This document shows positions 7,187 through 13,694 of a stretch of DNA of 64,000 bases, piece after piece. Both the position numbers and the translations under genes were made by a program. Origin of the DNA: an uncultured Oscillibacter sp. Lineage in GTDB: Bacteria; Bacillota; Clostridia; Oscillospirales; Oscillospiraceae. How positions within the stretch are numbered: position 1 is the first letter of the stretch; each line of letters begins with the position of its first letter. The DNA lies in the NCBI GenBank assembly GCA_910579435.1, contig CAJTVF010000006.1, positions 1 through 64,000 of the forward strand, written 5' to 3'. A model generated the notes under the pieces. That model made no database searches. It was not told the DNA's origin and saw only the letters and a program-made list of their open reading frames with translations.

Positions 7187-9313
7187 TTACCCTTTGACCT
7201 CCAGCAGGGGGACTCCGGCCTGGATGCTTCCCTCCGCCGTGGGGGTCACGCTTTGGTAATCCTCGGTGTTGCAGACAATCATGGGCGTGGTGCAGAGGTA
7301 GCCCGCAGCCTTGACGGCCTCCATGTCGAAGGAGATCAGCAGGTCGCCCTTCTTCACCTTCTGGCCCGCTTCCACGTGGGCCTTGAAGTGCCTGCCGCCC
7401 AGCTCCACGGTGTTGATGCCGATGTGGAGCAGGATTTCCACGCCGTCCTCCGTCACCAGGCCGATGGCGTGATGGGTGTCGAAGAGATTGTCGACCTCGG
7501 CATCCGCCGGGGCGTACAGCTTGCCCTCGCTGGGCTCAATGGCCGCGCCGTCCCCCAGGATGCAGTTGGAAAACGCCTCGTCCTGGACCTCTGCCATGGG
7601 GACCACCGTGCCGTTCATATGGGCCGCCAGCACCGCGTCCTGCTTCGCCGGGGCCTGCTTTGCCGCCGGGGCGGCGGGAGCGGGGGCGGATACCGCGTCC
7701 AGACGGTCCGACTCGGGGCTTTCCATGAAGTCCACCAGGTTGGATTTGATGACGGCCACCTGGGGACCGTAGACCACCTGGACGCCGTTGCCCTTGTGGA
7801 TGACGCCGGAGGCGCCGGACTGCTTCAAAAGGGCGTCGGAGACCTGTTCCGCGTCGATGACCGTCACCCGCAGGCGGGTGGCGCAGCAGTCCACATCGGA
7901 GAGGTTCGCCTTGCCGCCCAGGCCCTTGAGAATCAGGGCGGACACCGGGTCGGACACGGCGGGGCTGGAGCCGTCGGGACCCACGCCGGTCTTGGCCTTG
8001 AAGTCGGAGCGGGTGAAGAGCCTGGTCTCCTCGCCCTCGTCCTCCCGGCCGGGGGTTTTCAGGTCCATCCTGGTAATCATGAGGTAGAACGTGAAGTAGT
8101 AGACCACAAAGTAGACCACGCCCACCACGACGACCCAGATCCAGTGGGTCTTGGCGTTGCCCTGGAGAATGCCGAAGAGGGTCAGGTCAATAATGCCGCC
8201 GGAGAAGGTCATGCCTACGCCCACGCCGAAAATGTGCATCAGCATGTAGGCCAGGCCCGCGTAGACGCAGTGGACGGCGTACATGAGGGGCGCGACGAAC
8301 AGGAACGTGAACTCCAGGGGCTCTGTGATGCCGGTCAGCATGGCGGTGAGAGCGGCGGAGACCAGCAGGCCGCCGGCCACCTTCCGCTTTTCCGGCTTCG
8401 CCGCCCGGTACATGGCCAGGGCCGCGCCGGGGAGGCCGAAGATCATCAGGGGGAACTTGCCCGCCATGAAGCGGGTGGCCTCCACAGAGAAGACCTGAGT
8501 GGACCTGGAGGCCAGCTCCGCGAAGAAGATGTTCTGGGCGCCCTGGATGGTCACGCCGTCCACGATGGCGGTGCCGCCCACGGCGGTCTGCCAGAAGGGC
8601 ATATAGAAGACGTGGTGCAGGCCGAAGGGAATCAGGGCCCGCTCCAGGAGGCCGTAGATCCAGGTGCCTGCGTAGCCGGAGCGGATCACCAGGTCGCCCA
8701 GGGCCGCGATGCCCATTTGGACGATAGGCCAGACGTAGAACATGGCGATGCCCACCGCTACGAAGACGGCGGTGCAGACGATGGGCACGAACCGGGTGCC
8801 GCCGAAGAAGGAGAGCACCTGGGGCAGCTGGATTTTATAGAAGCGGTTATGGAGCGCCGCCACGCCCAGGCCCACGATGATGCCGCCGAAGACGCCCATT
8901 TGCAGAGTGGTGATGCCCAAGGTGGAGGTGGTGGTATTGGCCGCCATGGCCTCCACGCCGCCCCGGGCGGTAATCATGGCGGAGATGGCGGTGTTCATGA
9001 CCAGGTACGCGATGGCGCCGGAGAGGGCCGCCACTTCCTTTTCCTTTTTCGCCATGCCGATGGCCACGCCCATGGCGAAGAGCAGGGCCAGGTTGTTGAA
9101 CACGGCGCTGCCGCACTGGTTCATAATGTCCAGGACGGTATAGGCGATGCCGCCCTCGTAGATGACGCCGGTGAGGCCGTAGGCCTCCAGCATGGTCTGG
9201 TTGGTGAACGAGCTGCCGATGCCGAGCAGAAGGCCCGCCACGGGCAGCAGGGCGATGGGCAGCATGAACGAGCGGCCCACCCGCTGCAAGACGCCGAAAA
9301 TTTTGTCCTTCAT
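7187..9313 (-). CDS. ptsG: Glucose-family PTS permease, EIICBA
   Basis: A 708-aa phosphotransferase-system sugar permease with domains in the order IIC-IIB-IIA. The membrane IIC domain (about residues 1-410) has Glc-family blocks such as GLHHVFYMPFW and FTFLFVAPLMYA. The IIB domain carries the phosphorylated cysteine in VDCCATRLR near residue 474. The IIA domain carries the active histidine in LLHIGINTVELGG near residue 628. A low-complexity Ala/Pro linker joins IIB and IIA. It couples uptake of a hexose (glucose, possibly GlcNAc or a glucoside) to phosphorylation from HPr. GAGGAAG precedes the ATG at 9313. It lies downstream of its antiterminator gene and behind a RAT/terminator. The exact sugar cannot be read from the sequence. 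Confidence 0.92.
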   Translation of the reverse strand: MKDKIFGVLQRVGRSFMLPIALLPVAGLLLGIGSSFTNQTMLEAYGLTGVIYEGGIAYTVLDIMNQCGSAVFNNLALLFAMGVAIGMAKKEKEVAALSGAIAYLVMNTAISAMITARGGVEAMAANTTTSTLGITTLQMGVFGGIIVGLGVAALHNRFYKIQLPQVLSFFGGTRFVPIVCTAVFVAVGIAMFYVWPIVQMGIAALGDLVIRSGYAGTWIYGLLERALIPFGLHHVFYMPFWQTAVGGTAIVDGVTIQGAQNIFFAELASRSTQVFSVEATRFMAGKFPLMIFGLPGAALAMYRAAKPEKRKVAGGLLVSAALTAMLTGITEPLEFTFLFVAPLMYAVHCVYAGLAYMLMHIFGVGVGMTFSGGIIDLTLFGILQGNAKTHWIWVVVVGVVYFVVYYFTFYLMITRMDLKTPGREDEGEETRLFTRSDFKAKTGVGPDGSSPAVSDPVSALILKGLGGKANLSDVDCCATRLRVTVIDAEQVSDALLKQSGASGVIHKGNGVQVVYGPQVAVIKSNLVDFMESPESDRLDAVSAPAPAAPAAKQAPAKQDAVLAAHMNGTVVPMAEVQDEAFSNCILGDGAAIEPSEGKLYAPADAEVDNLFDTHHAIGLVTEDGVEILLHIGINTVELGGRHFKAHVEAGQKVKKGDLLISFDMEAVKAAGYLCTTPMIVCNTEDYQSVTPTAEGSIQAGVPLLEVKG

Positions 9314-9344
9314 AAAACTTCCTCCTATGACACAGTATGGCTGA

Positions 9345-9424
9345 AATAAGAAAACCCATACGGCCCGCGCCGGATTTCTCCGGCCCGCGCTGTATGGGTT
9401 TCGCCCGAAATTGGTCACGATCCC
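9345..9424 (-). promoter_or_regulatory. RAT antiterminator site overlapping a terminator (PTS leader)
   Basis: On the minus strand a 29-nt ribonucleic antiterminator (9424-9396) begins GGGATCGTGACC and ends GGGCGAAACCC. Its 3' end is the 5' arm of a strong terminator whose outer stem is AAACCCATAC/GTATGGGTTT (9401 to 9352), followed by TCTTATTT. This is the classic LicT/GlcT switch: when the antiterminator binds the RAT hairpin, the terminator cannot form and the PTS gene is read. Confidence 0.85.
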
Positions 9425-9431
9425 GCAGTAT

Positions 9432-10274
9432 TCACTTCTTGGGAAGGTTGATGCGCTTGAGGTGGATGGTGAGATAGATGAGCTCCTCGTCGGAGACCTC
9501 CCGCTGGTAGGTGTTTTTGATATACTCGCCCACGCACTGGGCGCACTTGTAATGCTGCTTGCAGCTATGGACAATCATGTCCCGGAAGTCCGGGTCATAG
9601 TTCTCCGAGGGCCCCGGCGCGGCCTGGAAGAGGCGCTGGGCGAAGTAGCGCAGGTGAACCACGAAGCGGTTGAAGTCCAGGGACTCCCGGTCAAAGGTCC
9701 TTTGGTAGAAGTACTCCACCACCTCCAGCGTCCCCTCAATGAGCTTGGTGATATCCACCATGACGCTCATACTGGTGTTCAGCTCCGCGTTTACGATGTG
9801 GAGGGCGATGAAAGCCGCCTCGCTGGGATTCAGGTCCGCCTGGGTCTCCTCCCGGATGACCCGGAGGCAGTGCTGGCCCAGGCGGTATTCCGCGGGGTAG
9901 TAGCTCATAATGGCCCCCTCCAGGGGGTTCGTGAACTCAACGCCCTCTTCCTTGCGCTTGATGGCGAAGCTGATGTGGTCCGCCAGGGTAATGAGCAGGG
10001 ACTCGTTCAGCGGGGCGGTGATCTGGCCCTTGATATGTTCGATCAGGTCCTGGGTGAGGCGCAGGTGCTCCAGGGGGATCTGCTGGCAGAGCTCCCGGAG
10101 CTTTCTCTGTTCCGCCTTGCCCTCCATGTGATAGGTCTTCTCAAAGAGCGCCGGGTCTACCCGCTCTCCGACCTTCCGCTGGAAGCCCAGGCCCTTCCCG
10201 GTGACGATCATCTCTCCACCCCGGTCGTCCACTACGCAGAGGATGTTGTTGTTAATGACTTTCTTAATCCGCAG
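9432..10274 (-). CDS. licT: BglG/LicT-family transcription antiterminator (PRD protein)
   Basis: A 280-aa RNA-binding antiterminator. The N-terminal CAT domain starts RIKKVINNNILCVVDD (residues 2-17), with GFQRKVGE following, and two PRD regulatory domains follow (about 65-170 and 172-280). The PRDs hold the usual histidines (LADHISFA, FIALHIVNAE, LRYFAQRLF). The start is the CTG at 10274: GAGGAGG lies just upstream, the family always begins at this point, and the length then equals the LicT norm of about 280. The reading frame stays open 58 codons further upstream, but that segment is not protein-like and overlaps the leader switch. It probably controls both the PTS gene and itself, with PRD phosphorylation by HPr/EII setting activity. 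GlcT is an equally possible name. Confidence 0.88.
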   Translation of the reverse strand: MRIKKVINNNILCVVDDRGGEMIVTGKGLGFQRKVGERVDPALFEKTYHMEGKAEQRKLRELCQQIPLEHLRLTQDLIEHIKGQITAPLNESLLITLADHISFAIKRKEEGVEFTNPLEGAIMSYYPAEYRLGQHCLRVIREETQADLNPSEAAFIALHIVNAELNTSMSVMVDITKLIEGTLEVVEYFYQRTFDRESLDFNRFVVHLRYFAQRLFQAAPGPSENYDPDFRDMIVHSCKQHYKCAQCVGEYIKNTYQREVSDEELIYLTIHLKRINLPKK

Positions 10275-10289
10275 TTCCCCCGCCTCCTC

Positions 10290-10392
10290 AAAAAAACAGA
10301 CCGACCCTGTCCTAATATCCCCGTAAAAGCGCAGAAAACAGCGGAGACAAAAGTTACAGAGTTGGTCAAGCCCGGCGAGCCGGTAACATTCC
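10290..10392 (-). promoter_or_regulatory. RAT and terminator in the antiterminator gene's own leader
   Basis: A second 29-nt RAT (10392-10364) begins GGAATGTTACCGG and ends GGGCTTGACC. Its last bases form the 5' arm of a stem, GACCAACTCTG with CAGGGTCGGTC (10367-10357 with 10309-10299), followed by TGTTTTTTT. The same arrangement occurs before the PTS gene, which implies autoregulation by antitermination. Confidence 0.75.
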
Positions 10393-10419
10393 AACGTCAG
10401 TTCAGATTTACGTTTATAT

Positions 10420-10448
10420 ATAATAGCTTTGCGGGGAAGAGAAGTCAA
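10420..10448 (-). promoter_or_regulatory. Promoter of the antiterminator-PTS operon
   Basis: Minus-strand TTGACT (10448-10443), a 17-bp spacer and TATTAT (10425-10420). Transcription would start about 20 nt before the RAT. Confidence 0.65.
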
Positions 10449-10845
10449 GAGAAGATTCAGGGACCCGATGGAATTCTACTGATTTAACAATCATTTTCCC
10501 CGGTTTTTGGACATCCTGGCAAGATATGCGCCCAATGCTTCCGGCAGGGCGGCACCGAAAAGGCAGAAACCGGGGCAGCGCCGCTCCCGGGACGGCTATT
10601 CCCGCCGGCAGAAGACTCCGGAAGCGGAAGCCAGCCCCGGGAGCCAAAACCCGGCGAAAACGGGGCCGGCGGGGGGAAAGGCACAACTTCTGTGCTTATT
10701 GCACAAAACAGTTGAAAAAATATTGTATGCATTCACGAAAAAACTGCCGCTTCTTTTCAGAGAAACCGTCACTTTACCACTGGACTTCTGCTTCGTTTGT
10801 GGTATCCTAAGGAACACGATCACAAGTAAGAAGGAGGCGATTCGT
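10449..10845. other. Gene-poor divergent region
   Basis: About 400 bp with no convincing gene. It holds back-to-back control regions for the antiterminator (minus) and the 29-aa ORF (plus). TGGACT-N16-TATCCT near 10784-10811 is a candidate plus-strand promoter. The Arg/Gly-rich reading frames here are GC-composition artefacts. Confidence 0.45.
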
Positions 10846-10935
10846 ATGTTTAAATGGTTCCAGGAGCTGGTCGGCATCCGCTATCAGGAGCTGAGCCGGC
10901 TGCGCCGCGAATTGCGCCACGAGGCGGACAAATAA
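10846..10935 (+). CDS. 29-aa small protein (hypothetical)
   Basis: A very short ORF, MFKWFQELVGIRYQELSRLR and nine further residues. AAGGAGG sits seven bases before its ATG, it has its own promoter-like sequence, and a strong terminator follows 40 bp after the stop. The peptide is predicted to be a single amphipathic, strongly basic helix (YQELSRLRRELRHE). No family is recognised. The good ribosome site, isolated transcription unit and non-repetitive composition argue for real translation, but length alone prevents certainty. It could be a regulatory or membrane-surface peptide. Confidence 0.5.
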   Translation: MFKWFQELVGIRYQELSRLRRELRHEADK

Positions 10936-10973
10936 GTGCCCGGCGTCTGAACGGCACATTCGGATATGAAATC

Positions 10974-11020
10974 GACAAAGCGCTTCCCCTGCGGTCCTTC
11001 CGCAGGGGAAGCGCTTTGTC
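10974..11020. terminator. Perfect 21-bp inverted repeat, bidirectional terminator
   Basis: GACAAAGCGCTTCCCCTGCGG pairs exactly with its inverse around TCCTT. It sits between the convergent 29-aa ORF (plus) and PH-domain gene (minus). T-tracts are weak on both sides. Confidence 0.75.
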
Positions 11021-11082
11021 CTTTCGAAGGAGGGAGGACCTTCCCGTATCCGGCAGACGGGGTTTTCCCGCCCCGGCCTTCC

Positions 11083-11496
11083 TCAGCCCTCGTCCTCGTC
11101 CAAATCCGGGTCTTCGCCGTGCTCCTCATAGGCCGGGCCGTTTTCCCCGCCCAGCAGCTCGGTGGCCCGCATGCGGCGCTTGTCCTTGGCGGCCTCCACG
11201 TTCTTGTGGATCAGCTCCTTGACTGCCCGGGGGTCCTTGACATTCTTCAGGTCCAGGTGGGGCATGCTCTTGTCCGAGGACACGACGCACACCGTCCCCA
11301 CGCCGAAGATGCGCTGGCCCAGGTTCATCGTCAGCCGCAGGTCCCGGACCCGGTACAGCAGCACCTCGTCCGACTTCACATTGAGAAAGCCGGTCTCGCA
11401 GAACAGCCGGTCCTCGCTGAGCCGGTAGCGGGTGAACGACAAAGGCATGCCTAAGAACCGCTTCCGGTCCTTCCACAGATATTCAATGGCGTCCAT
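11083..11496 (-). CDS. Bacterial PH-domain protein (DUF304-like)
   Basis: A 137-aa cytosolic protein whose first 95 residues fit the bacterial pleckstrin-homology (bPH2) pattern: FTRYRLSEDRLFCETGFLN, VLLYRVRDLRLTMNLGQRIFGVGTVCV, and a C-terminal helix (DPRAVKELIHKNVEAAKDKRR). An acidic disordered tail follows (HGEDPDLDEDEG). Unlike most YdbS/YdbT relatives it has no membrane helices. AAAGGAGG before the ATG is a strong ribosome site. The function is unknown; the domain usually mediates protein or lipid contacts. Confidence 0.75.
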   Translation of the reverse strand: MDAIEYLWKDRKRFLGMPLSFTRYRLSEDRLFCETGFLNVKSDEVLLYRVRDLRLTMNLGQRIFGVGTVCVVSSDKSMPHLDLKNVKDPRAVKELIHKNVEAAKDKRRMRATELLGGENGPAYEEHGEDPDLDEDEG

Positions 11497-11608
11497 GGCT
11501 CATCCTCCTTTGCAGGACAGCAGTATACCATAATTCCCCAAAACGCGCAAGCATTTGCGCCGTCCAGGGACCGGCGGCCCCCAAACGGAGGCCCGGCGGC
11601 AGTCCGCC

Positions 11609-11815
11609 TCACAGCCGCCTCAGCTCCGTCCGGATGAAGAAGCCCCCCAGCAGACAGGGCACGGAGAAGCCGATCAGCAGCAGATAAATTCCGCTGATGG
11701 GGAATTCCAGCACGGCAAAGGCCAGGGACCCGTACACCGCCAGCGCCGCCGCCGCGCCCCGGAGGGGCCGCCCCGCCCCCAGGAGCAGGGACAGCCGGAG
11801 GCACTCCCGGAAGCG
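11609..11815 (-). pseudogene. DUF624 (YesL-like) membrane protein, 3' fragment
   Basis: About 69 codons remain, read on the minus strand and ending at the TGA at 11609. The translation starts RFRECLRLSLLLGAGRPLRG and continues through two hydrophobic segments to GFFIRTELRRL. This matches the C-terminal part of DUF624 proteins, which usually have about 200 residues and five or six helices and sit in sugar-ABC/glycosidase loci. No start codon or 5' half exists: the reading stops being DUF624-like at about 11815, exactly where a beheaded GH36 gene begins on the other strand. I interpret it as a deletion remnant. Confidence 0.6.
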
Positions 11816-11817
11816 CG

Positions 11818-12600
11818 GATATCTCCTACATCAAGTGGGATATGAACCGGAGCCTGGCCGCCGTCTGGTCCGCCGCCCTTCCGCCGGAGCGGCAGGGGGA
11901 GGTCTGCCACCGCTTTGTCCTGGGCGTGTACGGCATGCTGGAGCAGCTTCGCCGGGACTTCCCCCACGTGCTCATCGAGGGGTGCAGCGGCGGCGGCGGG
12001 CGCTTTGACGCGGGAATGCTGTACTACACGCCCCAGATCTGGTGCAGCGACAACACCGACGCCATCGACCGCCTCCGCATCCAGTACGGCACCTCCTTCT
12101 GCTACCCCGTGAGCGCCATGGGGGCCCACGTCTCCGCCGTGCCCAACGCCCAGACGGGCCGGTCCGTGTCCATGGAGACCCGGGGGGTCGTGGCGATGCA
12201 CGGCACCTTCGGCTATGAGATGGACCCGGCCCTGGTCACCCCGGAGGAGCGGGAGGTCATCCTCCGCCAGACGGCCTTTTTCAAGGAGCACCAGAACCTC
12301 ATCCACCAGGGGGATTACTACCGCCTCAGCGACCCCTTCCAGAACGGGCCCTATACCGCCTGGGAGCACGTCTCCCCCGACAGGCGGGAGGCGCTGGTCT
12401 CCGTGGTGTCCGGCCAGATCCAGGGCGGGCCTCCCTGCCGGAATCTGCGGCTGAAGGGCCTGGACCCGGACCTTCGCTATCAGGTCAACGGCGAGGGCCG
12501 CTATCCCGGCGCCGCGCTGATGGAGGCGGGCTGGCCCCTGCCCCTGCCCCTGCCCTGGGGGGACTACCAGTCCTGGCAGTTTTACCTGACCGCGCTGTGA
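11818..12600 (+). pseudogene. Alpha-galactosidase (GH36), 5'-truncated remnant
   Basis: The frame opens abruptly with DISYIKWDMNRSL, the GH36 nucleophile motif (Asp in KWD). It continues through IEGCSGGGGRFD, the acid/base block WCSDNTDA, and FGYEMDPALV to a normal C-terminal beta domain and TGA at 12600. About 260 residues are left of a family of roughly 730, so the N-terminal beta-sandwich and most of the barrel are missing. There is no ribosome site or start at the junction; the first ATG is inside the motif. The remaining codons look undamaged, which suggests a recent deletion, or an assembly join at about 11815. Intact enzymes hydrolyse melibiose/raffinose-type galactosides. Confidence 0.85.
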
Positions 12601-12605
12601 GCGTG

Positions 12606-12636
12606 AAAAAAGTGACCGCCCGGGCGGTCACTTTTT
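12606..12636. terminator. Bidirectional terminator between GH36 remnant and AraC gene
   Basis: AAAAAGTGACCGCC pairs exactly with GGCGGTCACTTTTT. A-runs and T-runs flank it, so it works both ways. It overlaps the last codons of the minus-strand AraC gene. Confidence 0.85.
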
Positions 12637-13509
12637 CATCTGCTGGGCCTGGCGGATTTGGTTTTGCAGCCGCCACTCCCTGGGGGAAACGCCGTAGCGC
12701 TTCTTGAAGGCCCGGGAGAAGTGGAGCTGATTCGGATAGCCGCAGCGGGCGGCGATGTCGCCAATGGACATCCTGGTCCCCTTCATGAAGTCGGCGGCCC
12801 TGGACAGGCGCAGGCGGATGAGAAATTCCTGGGGCGGGCAGCCCATGCTGTCTTTGAAGAGCTTGCTGAAATAGCTCCGGTTCAGCTTGCACACATCCGC
12901 CAGCTCCTCTACGCTGAGCTCCCGCTGGTAGTTGTGCTCCATGTAGTTGATGGCCTCCTGAATGTAGAAGTCCTTGAGCTGGACGCCGTGGAGTCCCCGG
13001 CGGGTGGAGGAGGTCTGAATCAGCGCGTCCAGGAACAGGAACAGGTTCCCCATCAGGTGAAGGGTGGAGGCGTCGGAGTGCTGCGCCATGTAGAGCATGA
13101 TGTCCCGCGTCCGCTGTCCCTCCGCCCTGCTCTGGGGCCGGTAAACCGCCTGGGAGAGGTTCAGCCCGGCGCTCTCCACGTACTCCGACGCCCGGAGCCC
13201 GTCGAACTCCAGCCAGACGTATTTCCAGGGCTGGTTCTTGTCGGCGATATAGGTGCTGACCTGCCCGGGGCAGAGCAGGAAGCCCTGGTCCGGCCCCAGG
13301 TCGTAGTCCCGGCGCACGCCGTCGGCGTCGGTGGCGTCCAAATGCCCCCGGCCGGAGATCACATAGTGGAAGAGATAGTGATTGCGGATAAAGGGACCGA
13401 AGGAGTGCAGGGGGGCGCACTGCTCCCAGCCGTACTGATAGAGCCGCAGGTCCAAAAAGTTCTCATTGGGAAAGACGGAAAACGAGTAATCCTCCACCGG
13501 AGGCCACAT
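12628..13509 (-). CDS. AraC-family transcriptional regulator (sugar-responsive type)
   Basis: A 293-aa regulator with an N-terminal cupin-like sensing domain (about 1-150, with LRLYQYGWEQCAP, HYLFHYVISGRGHL and QGFLLCPGQVSTY) and a C-terminal double helix-turn-helix (about 190-290, with SVEELADVCKLNRSYFSKLFK and SIGDIAARCGYPNQLHFSRAFK). The domain style matches MsmR/RafR-type activators of oligosaccharide genes. I chose the ATG at 13509 with GGGAGAAAGG upstream; a longer reading from 13593 adds 28 residues with no ribosome site. It lies convergent to the GH36 remnant and was probably the activator of that alpha-galactoside locus. With the enzyme gene broken, its current targets are unknown. 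Confidence 0.85.
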   Translation of the reverse strand: MWPPVEDYSFSVFPNENFLDLRLYQYGWEQCAPLHSFGPFIRNHYLFHYVISGRGHLDATDADGVRRDYDLGPDQGFLLCPGQVSTYIADKNQPWKYVWLEFDGLRASEYVESAGLNLSQAVYRPQSRAEGQRTRDIMLYMAQHSDASTLHLMGNLFLFLDALIQTSSTRRGLHGVQLKDFYIQEAINYMEHNYQRELSVEELADVCKLNRSYFSKLFKDSMGCPPQEFLIRLRLSRAADFMKGTRMSIGDIAARCGYPNQLHFSRAFKKRYGVSPREWRLQNQIRQAQQMKK

Positions 13510-13694
13510 CCTTTCTCCCGATTGGAATTGTTTGGGAGCCATTGTATCACAATTGATTGGAAAAGCCAAGAAAAACCGGTGGAATTCCGCCATGGAATTT
13601 CAGCGTTGTCTATTCCTTCCCCGCTCTGTATAATAGGGAAAACATCCGCGCTTCCGGCCCCGGGCCGGAAAGCTCACACAAAGGAAGTGGTTTT

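Noticed and set aside
7253..9349. 698-codon plus-strand frame opposite the PTS permease
   Set aside because: Antisense shadow with His/Gly/Asp bias; the permease on the other strand has all PTS motifs and its RNA switch.
11451..11804. Minus-strand frame MPPAVPAPGGG... at the DUF624 remnant
   Set aside because: It is out of frame with the DUF624-like translation and low-complexity.
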